Of a stretch of DNA of 8,850 nt, positions 1 to 6,269 are shown in pieces. Under the pieces are notes generated by a model. It saw only the letters and a list, made by a program, of their open reading frames with translations. It was not told where the DNA came from and ran no database searches. Position numbers and translations under genes: made by a program. The stretch comes from an uncultured Bacilli bacterium (GTDB lineage: Bacteria > Bacillota_I > Bacilli_A > RF39 > UBA660): NCBI GenBank assembly GCA_949746915.1, contig CATKEA010000086.1, positions 1 to 8,850 of the forward strand, given 5' to 3'. Position 1 is the first letter of the stretch; every line of letters starts with the position of its first letter.

Positions 1-129
1 CTATGTACTTTAATATCTCGTGGTGCGATTATTAGTATGATTGCTGTAATAATGATTTTACCATCCATCTTACTAATGTTTGATGATGTTATATGTATGA
101 CCACTTATAAAATGAAAGGAAAGAGTAAT
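1..129 (+). CDS. MMPL/RND-family transporter, C-terminal end only (no stop codon before next gene)
   Basis: The frame is open from base 1. Its 43 residues read as the end of an integral membrane protein: a short basic turn with the motif SRGAIISM, a hydrophobic helix rich in I, L, V and M with a central Pro (MILPSILLMF), then a polar cytosolic tail (TTYKMKGK). This matches the last helix and tail of MMPL/RND-superfamily exporters from Firmicutes, which commonly have RGAIISM followed by LP and LFD. Such exporters move lipids, peptides or drugs across the membrane. The gene body lies upstream of the window. No stop codon separates this frame from the following gene, whose likely start at 130 is in the same frame, so the end given here is a functional boundary and not a termination codon. 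The family call rests on a short tail and is moderate. Confidence 0.6.
118..123 (+). promoter_or_regulatory. Ribosome binding site supporting start at 130
   Basis: GGAAAG sits 6 bases upstream of the ATG at 130 and is a usable Shine-Dalgarno site. That ATG is followed by a classic signal peptide, so the site supports independent initiation at 130 even though the upstream frame is not closed. The ATG at 37 lies inside the MMPL membrane helix and is not a credible start. Confidence 0.55.
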
Positions 130-1728
130 ATGAATAAAAAAAGAACAAAACAAGTAGCAAGTTTAATGATTTTATCACTTTGTTTATCATCAACAAGTGT
201 TATGGCTCTTACTAAGAATGAAACTGTTTATGGTAAACTAAATAGCGATGGAAGTGTTAAAACAGTTTTAATAAATGAGCATTTAGTAAATACAAAAGAT
301 GAAGATACTTTAGAAGACTTAAGTGACCTAGAGAATATCTTAAATATTAATGGTGATAATAGTTTCACTAAGAATAACAATAAACTAACTTGGGATGCAC
401 GTGGTGAAAATATATTTTATCAAGGAACAACTAATAAAGAATTACCTATAAAGGTAGAAATATCTTATAAATTAGATGGTAAAGATATTAAAATAGATGA
501 TCTTTTAGGTAAAAGTGGTAAAGTAGAGATAACTTTAAAATATCAAAATAGTGATAAGCATCTAGTAAAAATAAATAAAAAGCAAGAAGTTTTATATACT
601 CCGTTTGTTGTAACAATGGGAACTATTATTCCAAATGAGAATAATGATAATATTAAGGTAACTAATGGAAAGATAATAAATAATGGAACTGGAAACATTG
701 TTGTAGGTATATCAACACCTGGCTTGTATGAAAGTCTAAAAATTGATGAACTAAAGGATTTAAACAAAATAACAATCAGTTATGATACTAAAGACTTTTC
801 ACTTTCAAGTATTTATTCAGTAGTGACACCTAAGGTTTTAGAAAGTAGTGATTTAAAAGTATTTGATAAAATGACTTCATTATTTCAAAATACTGCACTT
901 TTACAAGATTCTATTAATCAAATAGAAGCAGGAGCCAAAGAGTTATTAAATGGAAGCAACAGTATAAAAAATGGTACTGAGCAAGTATATACTAATTTAG
1001 TAACTGTAAGTGAAAAACTAAAGGAAATTGAAAATGGTACAATTAGTATAGATAATGGTTTAAAAGAAATGATTACTAAATTAGAAGAAGCAAAAAAAGG
1101 TTTAAGTTTAATAAGTAATAGTAGTCAAATAAGTACGATTAATGCCTTAATTGAACAAGACAAAAATACTATTGATGCCTTAAAAGGAGATATAACAGCA
1201 AATGCTAATTTAATTCAATTATTAGAAGGTAATAAACAGGCTTTAGAACAGACATTACAAACTTTATCTGCTACTAGCACAACTTTAAATAGTTTGATTG
1301 ACACTTTAATTAGTAACTTAAAGCAGATAGAACAAGGTGTATCTACTTTATCAAGTGGAACTACTAAACTTCAAGAAGCAACAGCTATTTTAGCTAGTAA
1401 AACTAATGAACTAGATAAAGGTGCAAAGGAATTATATTCAGGAATGACTACTTTGAATAATGGAATAACTAAGTTCAATCAAGAAGGAATATCAAAAATT
1501 ACAAGTATTGGAAATGGAAGTTTAAATGTTTTAGAAACAAAAGTAAAGACTTTAGTTAAATTAGGTGAAGATTATGAAACATTTACAATGAAATCATCTA
1601 AAGATGAGGGAACGACAAAGTTTGTACTTGTAGTAGATTCTAAGAAAAAGGTAGTAAAAGAAGTAAAACAGGAAAAGAAAACGGAAAAAGTAACTTTGCT
1701 AGACAGAATAATTAATTTATTTAAATAA
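130..1728 (+). CDS. Exported YhgE/Pip-like coiled-coil protein, partner of MMPL transporter
   Basis: From the ATG at 130 the product is 532 residues. Residues 1-27 form a Sec signal peptide: a basic start (MNKKRTK), a hydrophobic core, and a likely cleavage after VMA. No lipobox is seen. Residues about 30-235 look like a beta-rich exported domain (KLNSDGSV, GKSGKVEI). Residues about 258-457 are a long predicted coiled coil with a repeating Leu-x-x-Gly spacing (for example LLNGSNSIKNG and LYSGMTTLNNGI), which is the hallmark of the extracytoplasmic region of YhgE/Pip-type proteins. The tail is Lys/Glu-rich and ends LLDRIINLFK. Unlike full YhgE proteins it has no C-terminal membrane helices. 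Proteins of this architecture are commonly encoded next to MMPL transporters, as here, so an extracytoplasmic partner role is inferred. The substrate is unknown. A read-through fusion to the transporter is an alternative. Confidence 0.75.
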   Translation: MNKKRTKQVASLMILSLCLSSTSVMALTKNETVYGKLNSDGSVKTVLINEHLVNTKDEDTLEDLSDLENILNINGDNSFTKNNNKLTWDARGENIFYQGTTNKELPIKVEISYKLDGKDIKIDDLLGKSGKVEITLKYQNSDKHLVKINKKQEVLYTPFVVTMGTIIPNENNDNIKVTNGKIINNGTGNIVVGISTPGLYESLKIDELKDLNKITISYDTKDFSLSSIYSVVTPKVLESSDLKVFDKMTSLFQNTALLQDSINQIEAGAKELLNGSNSIKNGTEQVYTNLVTVSEKLKEIENGTISIDNGLKEMITKLEEAKKGLSLISNSSQISTINALIEQDKNTIDALKGDITANANLIQLLEGNKQALEQTLQTLSATSTTLNSLIDTLISNLKQIEQGVSTLSSGTTKLQEATAILASKTNELDKGAKELYSGMTTLNNGITKFNQEGISKITSIGNGSLNVLETKVKTLVKLGEDYETFTMKSSKDEGTTKFVLVVDSKKKVVKEVKQEKKTEKVTLLDRIINLFK

Positions 1729-1732
1729 GATA

Positions 1733-1769
1733 AAATACTCTCTGAAAAATGGGAGTATTTATTTTTTTT
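1733..1769 (+). terminator. Rho-independent terminator after the coiled-coil gene
   Basis: The arms at 1733-1740 (AAATACTC) and 1753-1760 (GAGTATTT) pair perfectly over 8 bp. Two further closing pairs, one of them G-U, extend the stem. The loop is about 8 bases, and a T-rich tract runs to 1769. The hairpin begins 4 bases after the TAA at 1726-1728. Confidence 0.85.
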
Positions 1770-1775
1770 AAGCTA

Positions 1776-1784
1776 TGTTATAAT
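1776..1784 (+). promoter_or_regulatory. Extended -10 promoter for the surface-protein gene
   Basis: TGTTATAAT is a perfect TATAAT with the TGn extension. The -35 position falls in the T-tract of the preceding terminator and shows no good TTGACA match, so this is an extended -10 promoter packed against the terminator. The expected transcript start near 1791 gives a leader of only about 14-23 bases. Confidence 0.65.
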
Positions 1785-1804
1785 AAATATATAAGATAAT
1801 AAGA

Positions 1805-3958
1805 ATGGTAAAAATGAGTACAAATGAACAGAAGAAGATTTTAAAAAATAAGAAGGTAAAAGTAGCACTTTTAATAGTCCTAGGAGTTGTTTTAGTAATT
1901 GGAACATCATTTGCTTTATGGCAAATAACATTAAGGCAAACAGATGAAAATAGAATAGTAACAGCATGTTTAAAATTAGATATTAAAGAAGAAACAGATG
2001 CTATTACTTTAAATGAAGCTGTGCCAATGACTGATGAAGAAGGAAGAAAATTAGTACCATATACTTTTACAATAACTAATACTTGTAGTACAAAAACGAA
2101 ATATGTAGTCAACTTAGAAACAGTAAGTGAGGGGGATAAGATTCTAGCTGATAGTTTTATTAAGGCTAGCTTAGTAAAAGATGATAACGAAGTATTTCTT
2201 AATACCTTAACAACAGAACATGAGAATCTAGAAAAGGTCATAGAAAAAGCCCATGCTGCTTACATGTTAGATCAAGGTAACATAAATAGTGATCAAAGTA
2301 TCAGCTATAGTTTAAGATTATGGATAGATAGTGAAGCATCAAATTTAGAAGAGATGATGAATGCTGTATTTGCAAGCAAAATAACAATAACAGCAAGCTA
2401 TATTCCAAAAAGAGATACTAATGAGAAAATACTGTACAATATAATAGAAAAACAAGCATCACCAGATAATACCAAAAGTGAGTTTGTAACAAGTACAAGT
2501 GGAATAGACTTTAAAAATGCACCATCCGATACAAATGGAAAGGGTGTTTATACGATTGCTGATACTGTAGATTATTATTATCCAGTACATTACTTTAGAG
2601 GAGAAGTCGCTAATAATAATGTTAAGTTTGCAAACTTTTGTTGGAAGATAGTAAGAACAACAGAAACAGGTGGAGTGAAACTTATCTATAATGGATTACC
2701 TGATGATGATGGTGGGTGTACGAATACAACTGGAGAAGTAACTCAGATTGGAACAAGTGCTTTTAACTCTAATTATACATCACCTGCTGATGTTGGATAT
2801 ATGTATGGAACAAGGTATGAATACAATTCAAAATCGGCTGTTTCAACATATTGGTATGAATATGCAGGAAAGTCAAGTACATACAAGTCAAATATGGGTA
2901 CAACTGAATATTATTATGGAGATTCAGTTACTTATGATGAATCAACTAATACATATACTTTAAATAATATAACTAAATACTTATGGAGTAGTAATTATAG
3001 TAGTTTAAAAGGGAAATATACATGTTTTAAAGATACAGAAGATGGATGTGAGGCAGTATCATATCTAGATTCAACAGGTAGTTCATATGCATATTATTTC
3101 AATATGATATCAGGAGAAACATATGAAAGTCTAATTGAGAAAGCAAATAATTATAAATGGATATATGGAAATGATGTAGAATATGTAGATGGAAAATATG
3201 TATTAAAGAATACTACAGAATATTCACCAATGAATTTTGAAAATGATTATCAAACAGGTTTTAATGCTCACCGCTATACATGCTTTACAAATAGTGATAG
3301 TTGTACAGAAGTAAATTATCTATATCATAGTAAGTACTATATGACATTAAAAGAAGGAAAGAAGATTGATGACATCCTAAAAGAGATGACAACAGAGTCA
3401 AGTAATACAACTAACTCGGACATAAAGACAACAATAGATGATTGGTATAGTAAAAATATGACAGATTATACTGATAGATTAGAAGACACTATATGGTGTA
3501 ATGATAGAAGTATCTATCAAAAAGGTAGCTGGGATAAAGATTCAGCAACAAATGGAGATTTATATTTTAATGGAAGAGAAATAAACAATATTACATACAA
3601 ACCAAGTATTGAATGTTCAAATAATAATGATAAATTTACCATAAGTAGTGAAAGAGGAAATGGAAAGTTAACATATCCAGTGGCCTTATTAACGGCAGAT
3701 GAAACAATACTTGCTGGACATGGAACAAGTGGATATAGTAATAAAAGTTATTTATACACAAATCAATCTTGGTGGGTTTTGTCGCCTAACTTCTTCCGTA
3801 ACGCTGCGAGCGGATTCGGCGTGTACTCTAATGGTGATCTATACAGCTACGGCGTCCACTACACGTACGGCGTCCGTCCGTCTGTTTCACTTGCACCTGG
3901 GACAATGATAAGTGATGGAAATGGAACCGCTAATTATCCATACGAAATTTCAAAGTAA
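1805..3958 (+). CDS. Membrane-anchored surface protein with repeats and a hypervariable-looking C-terminal domain (putative DGR target)
   Basis: The product is 717 residues (708 if the ATG at 1814 is used); neither start has a clear Shine-Dalgarno site. Residues about 18-38 are a hydrophobic anchor or signal ending TSFALWQ. They are followed by a beta-rich domain with C55 and C94, resembling TasA/camelysin-type N-termini. Residues about 255-298 hold a conserved-looking block (YFRGEV, CWKIVR, KLIYNG). Residues 369-447 and 452-528 are two diverged copies of one module with paired Cys. Residues about 544-572 include DDWY and WCNDRS. Residues 624-638 include YPVALLTADE. Residues 656-692 (WWVLSP to GVRP) are encoded by an abruptly GC-rich segment. 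The C-terminal organisation recalls families in low-GC gut Firmicutes whose Asn-rich segment precedes GVRP, and possibly the C-type-lectin fold used by DGR targets. Its role is unknown; surface display and ligand binding are inferred. It is monocistronic, flanked by its own promoter and terminator. Confidence 0.7.
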   Translation: MVKMSTNEQKKILKNKKVKVALLIVLGVVLVIGTSFALWQITLRQTDENRIVTACLKLDIKEETDAITLNEAVPMTDEEGRKLVPYTFTITNTCSTKTKYVVNLETVSEGDKILADSFIKASLVKDDNEVFLNTLTTEHENLEKVIEKAHAAYMLDQGNINSDQSISYSLRLWIDSEASNLEEMMNAVFASKITITASYIPKRDTNEKILYNIIEKQASPDNTKSEFVTSTSGIDFKNAPSDTNGKGVYTIADTVDYYYPVHYFRGEVANNNVKFANFCWKIVRTTETGGVKLIYNGLPDDDGGCTNTTGEVTQIGTSAFNSNYTSPADVGYMYGTRYEYNSKSAVSTYWYEYAGKSSTYKSNMGTTEYYYGDSVTYDESTNTYTLNNITKYLWSSNYSSLKGKYTCFKDTEDGCEAVSYLDSTGSSYAYYFNMISGETYESLIEKANNYKWIYGNDVEYVDGKYVLKNTTEYSPMNFENDYQTGFNAHRYTCFTNSDSCTEVNYLYHSKYYMTLKEGKKIDDILKEMTTESSNTTNSDIKTTIDDWYSKNMTDYTDRLEDTIWCNDRSIYQKGSWDKDSATNGDLYFNGREINNITYKPSIECSNNNDKFTISSERGNGKLTYPVALLTADETILAGHGTSGYSNKSYLYTNQSWWVLSPNFFRNAASGFGVYSNGDLYSYGVHYTYGVRPSVSLAPGTMISDGNGTANYPYEISK
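2909..3388 (+). repeat. Two tandem diverged protein modules inside the surface protein
   Basis: Module A (2909-3145, residues 369-447) and module B (3158-3388, residues 452-528) share an order of features. Each starts with an aromatic residue then YG and D-V-x-Y. Each then has a short strand (TYTLNN or KYVLKN), a YTCF motif with a second Cys 7-8 residues after the first, then V-x-YL, and ends in an amphipathic helix (SLIEKA or DILKEM). The similarity is visible at protein level and weak at DNA level, so the duplication is old. Confidence 0.6.
3770..3900 (+). other. Putative DGR variable region (VR) in the 3' end of the surface-protein gene
   Basis: By direct count, 57 of the 100 bases 3781-3880 are G or C, against 34 in the preceding 100 bases (3661-3760). 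Fourteen CpG dinucleotides fall in the patch, against one before it. Only 18 of the 100 bases are A. The codons are unlike the host gene: all five Tyr are TAC, and Ser, Gly, Phe, Val and His are AGC, GGC, TTC, GTC and CAC. At 14 positions (663, 664, 669, 671, 672, 674, 678, 680-683, 685, 686, 688) the codon is one that AAC, or AAT for 678, would yield if only its adenines were changed. That is the footprint of adenine-directed mutagenic retrohoming. The GVRP ending at residues 689-692 and the C-terminal position in a surface protein fit. No template repeat or reverse transcriptase lies in the window, so a gene-conversion cassette remains possible. Confidence 0.55.
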
Positions 3959-3980
3959 TAGATATAATATAAAAAATAGT

Positions 3981-4024
3981 AAAAATAGTAAAAAATCTGG
4001 TTTACTCATTTTTACTATTTTTAT
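3981..4024 (+). terminator. Rho-independent terminator after the surface-protein gene
   Basis: The arms at 3981-3994 and 4009-4022 are a perfect 14-bp inverted repeat (AAAAATAGTAAAAA against its complement) around a 14-base loop. More T-rich sequence follows up to about 4040. The motif AAAAATAGT is also present as a direct copy at 3972-3980. The stem is nearly pure A/T, so it could also work from the other strand. Confidence 0.75.
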
Positions 4025-4064
4025 GCATTTTTTTACTTTTTGTTAACTGTTACATAGAAAATTA

Positions 4065-4073
4065 TGATATACT
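4065..4073 (+). promoter_or_regulatory. Extended -10 promoter for the dehydrogenase operon
   Basis: TGATATACT is a TGn extension plus TATACT. No strong -35 is seen at a standard spacing; CTGTTA lies 15 bases upstream. Transcription would start near 4080 and leave a 25-base leader containing the Shine-Dalgarno site. Confidence 0.55.
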
Positions 4074-4092
4074 AAACTTGCAGCTAAAATAC

Positions 4093-4100
4093 AAGGAGGT
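4093..4100 (+). promoter_or_regulatory. Strong Shine-Dalgarno site fixing the dehydrogenase start
   Basis: AAGGAGGT ends 4 bases before the ATG at 4105. It decides the start in favour of 4105 over an in-frame TTG at 4078, which would place the first codons on the promoter and the Shine-Dalgarno site itself. Confidence 0.85.
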
Positions 4101-4104
4101 ATAT

Positions 4105-5130
4105 ATGAAATGTGTCGCAATTAAAGGCGTAAAAGACTTTAAAATTAAAGATATAGAAGAACCAGTATCAGATAAAAATAATGTTATAATTGATGTTAAA
4201 AAATGTGGTATATGTGGTTCTGATATACATTATTGGGATATGGGTCAACCTGTTGGTTTAGTAATGGGTCATGAATATTCTGGAATTGTAACTGATCCAG
4301 GAATGAGAGATGATTTAAAAGTAGGTGACCATGTAACAGCACTTCCGATTTCACCATGTGGAAGTTGTGAAGCATGTACAACTGGAAACCCACAATATTG
4401 TAGTAAAACATGGACAAATGCAACAGGCCTTTCTTTAACTAATCCAGGAGCTTTAGCACCTAAAATGGCAATTAGACCTGATATGGTTATAAAACTACCA
4501 GACAATGTATCTTTTGATGAAGGTGCAATGGTAGAACCAACCGCAGTAGGACTACATGCTGTTAGACTTGCCAATATCAAAGTTGGTGCTAAAGTATTAG
4601 TAATAGGTGGAGGTATCATAGGACTTGTTTCAGCTTTATTTGCAAAAAAAGAAGGAGCAAGTTACGTAGTAGTATCAGAAGTAAATGAAGCAAGAGGAAG
4701 AAAAGCTGTTGCTTTAGGAGTTGCTGATGAATGGGTAAATGCCAAGAATCCAGATGCCATAGAAAACATAATTAATAAAACAGAAGGTGGATTTGACGTA
4801 GTAATAGAATGCTGTGGTAATAGTGGAGCAGTTACAAATGCACTAACTACAGTAAAACAAGGTGGAACAGTAATATTAGTAGGTGTAGCTGTTGAACCAA
4901 TAACAATACCAACAATGCTTGCAGTAATGCGTGAGATAACAGTTCAAGGTGCTATTGCTTATACAAAAGAAGAATTTGAAACTTGCATAGAACTAATCTC
5001 TAATAAGCAAATTGATGTCATGAAATTTGTTGATGAAATAGTAGGACTAAAAGATGTTCAAAAGTCATATGAAAAACTAACATCAGGTAACAGTGATGCT
5101 GTTAAGATATTAGTTGATCCAAACGACTAA
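4105..5130 (+). CDS. Zinc-dependent medium-chain alcohol/polyol dehydrogenase
   Basis: The product is 341 residues, normal for the MDR family. The catalytic zinc site shows C37 (GICGSD), H56-E57 (GHEYSG) and E144 (VEPTAVG). The structural zinc lobe has C85, C88, C91 and C99. The Rossmann nucleotide fold starts at residue 163 with G168-G-G-I-I-G173. E192 (VSEVNEARG) sits at the end of the second strand where NAD-dependent members carry an acidic residue, so NAD is the likely cofactor. The enzyme would oxidise or reduce a secondary alcohol in the cytosol. Sorbitol/polyol, 2,3-butanediol and threonine dehydrogenases all share these features, and the sequence does not let me choose. It is the first gene of a likely operon, 17 bases before the next start. 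No sugar transporter or kinase lies nearby to name a substrate. Confidence 0.92.
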   Translation: MKCVAIKGVKDFKIKDIEEPVSDKNNVIIDVKKCGICGSDIHYWDMGQPVGLVMGHEYSGIVTDPGMRDDLKVGDHVTALPISPCGSCEACTTGNPQYCSKTWTNATGLSLTNPGALAPKMAIRPDMVIKLPDNVSFDEGAMVEPTAVGLHAVRLANIKVGAKVLVIGGGIIGLVSALFAKKEGASYVVVSEVNEARGRKAVALGVADEWVNAKNPDAIENIINKTEGGFDVVIECCGNSGAVTNALTTVKQGGTVILVGVAVEPITIPTMLAVMREITVQGAIAYTKEEFETCIELISNKQIDVMKFVDEIVGLKDVQKSYEKLTSGNSDAVKILVDPND

Positions 5131-5147
5131 AAATAAGAGGTAATAAA

Positions 5148-6071
5148 ATGGAAAATAGTTATCAAAACAATAACAGTAATACTATATTATTAGTAATAAT
5201 TTCAGTACTACTAATATTAATAGCAGTACTGGGGACTTTGTATTTTACAAGTAATAAAAATAATAACAACAATAATAACTCTAACCATAATCAAAGTCAA
5301 GACAAAGATAATAATCAAGAAGAAAAACCAAGTACTCCAACTATTCCAACAGAAAAAACCGAAAAAAATCTGTCTGATGAGGAATTAAATAAATATCTAT
5401 CATATGTTCCAATGCTAATAGAATATGACTCCGAAAGAGAAGGAACTTTAAATTCAAACTATGGATATAAACTTGATGCTTATACTGGAAAAAGTGTAAC
5501 AGTAACTGACTTAGACGAAAGATTATTATTAGCAATTGCCTATAATATGACAGAAGAAGAATCAGAAATAAGAGAAGCAGGTAAATATAGTTGGTGTGGT
5601 TTAAACTCAACATGTACAGGAGACAAATATGTACTAATAGAAAAGCTTAATAGCACTTTAAAGAAACTATATAACATTGATAGCGCAAATGATAAAGCTG
5701 GAGCAAAGTTTCGTATATTGGGTGGTATAGTAGAAAAGTCTGATAAATATTATGTTAAATTTTCATCAACAGGAGGAACTAGTCTTACAAAAGGCATAAG
5801 TAAGATTAAAGCATACAATGTTAAAGGTGATACTTTAACTATTTATGAACAAGCTGGTTTTGAAGGAAGTGTACTATCATCTTCTAAAGCACTTAGATAT
5901 ACTAATGAAGAAAATGATGAAAAATATGATTTTAGATATAACAAAGATACTAAAGAAACTATTACTAAATACTTTGAAGATAACATTGATAAATTCGCTA
6001 TATTCAAACATACTTTTAAACTAGGAGCTAGTAATGAGTATTACTATTATGCAACAGAAGAATTTAAATAA
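5148..6071 (+). CDS. Membrane-anchored extracytoplasmic protein of unknown function
   Basis: The product is 307 residues. Residues 12-33 are a single hydrophobic helix near the N-terminus. They are followed by a low-complexity Asn-rich linker (about residues 36-58) and a Pro/Thr/Glu stretch (about 59-73). Residues about 75-307 form a soluble domain that is acidic and Tyr/Lys-rich, with C150 and C156 close enough to form a small disulfide loop (WC then TC) and a beta-rich second half. The topology suggests an N-in anchor with the domain outside. I do not recognise the domain family. Start choice is supported by AAGAGG at 5135-5140, 7 bases before the ATG. The 17-base gap to the dehydrogenase gene, with no promoter or terminator in it, makes co-transcription likely; a functional link is not evident. 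Confidence 0.8.
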   Translation: MENSYQNNNSNTILLVIISVLLILIAVLGTLYFTSNKNNNNNNNSNHNQSQDKDNNQEEKPSTPTIPTEKTEKNLSDEELNKYLSYVPMLIEYDSEREGTLNSNYGYKLDAYTGKSVTVTDLDERLLLAIAYNMTEEESEIREAGKYSWCGLNSTCTGDKYVLIEKLNSTLKKLYNIDSANDKAGAKFRILGGIVEKSDKYYVKFSSTGGTSLTKGISKIKAYNVKGDTLTIYEQAGFEGSVLSSSKALRYTNEENDEKYDFRYNKDTKETITKYFEDNIDKFAIFKHTFKLGASNEYYYYATEEFK

Positions 6072-6088
6072 GATAAGAAGATATTATT

Positions 6089-6119
6089 AAGAATGACACA
6101 TAAAGTGGTCATTCTTTTT
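6089..6119 (+). terminator. Rho-independent terminator closing the dehydrogenase operon
   Basis: AAGAATGACAC (6089-6099) pairs with GTG plus TCATTCTT (6105-6107 and 6109-6116) around the loop ATAAA, with one bulged G at 6108. A T-run follows to 6119. It starts 17 bases after the TAA. Confidence 0.85.
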
Positions 6120-6179
6120 ATATACAAAGAATATCTGATTAGAAACTAATAAAATCACAAAAGTTTATTAATAAAGGAC

Positions 6180-6208
6180 TTGTTAAAATATCAAATTTGT
6201 GTTATAAT
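6180..6208 (+). promoter_or_regulatory. Promoter for the alarmone synthetase gene
   Basis: TTGTTA at 6180-6185 and TATAAT at 6203-6208 are separated by exactly 17 bases, and the -10 has a TGn extension (TGTTATAAT from 6200). This is the best promoter in the window. Transcription from about 6215 would leave a 55-base leader. The roughly 60 bases between the previous terminator and this promoter show nothing recognisable. Confidence 0.75.
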
Positions 6209-6269
6209 CAACAAATCGATAATATTGGTATAAATTTCCAAAATAACAAAAAGAAAGAGGAATAAAAAG

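Noticed and set aside
37..129. ATG at 37 as the start of the coiled-coil protein
   Set aside because: The preceding codons are also open and the segment reads as an MMPL C-terminal helix; the signal peptide begins at 130.
1768..2241. Long minus-strand open frames opposite the surface-protein gene
   Set aside because: They overlap a well-supported + strand gene, a terminator and its promoter, have Ser/Phe/Leu-rich composition typical of antisense AT-rich code, and lack a ribosome binding site.
3699..3908. Small + strand open frame overlapping the GC-rich patch in another frame
   Set aside because: It is a by-product of the low stop-codon density in the GC-rich patch; the main frame continues through it with recognisable motifs.
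4078..4104. In-frame TTG start for the dehydrogenase, 27 bases earlier
   Set aside because: It would translate the Shine-Dalgarno site itself; the ATG at 4105 has AAGGAGGT directly upstream and gives a standard N-terminus.
4269..4619. Minus-strand open frame opposite the dehydrogenase gene
   Set aside because: It lies fully within the zinc-binding and Rossmann coding region of a clear dehydrogenase and shows no domain motif of its own.
5254..5330. Asn-codon-rich tract as a possible microsatellite or CRISPR-like repeat
   Set aside because: It is a low-complexity protein linker after a membrane helix; there are no regular repeats with unique spacers.
6209..6269. Riboswitch or structured leader before the alarmone synthetase
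   Set aside because: Only a 4-bp TTGG/CCAA pairing is visible and there is no terminator stem; the leader looks unstructured.
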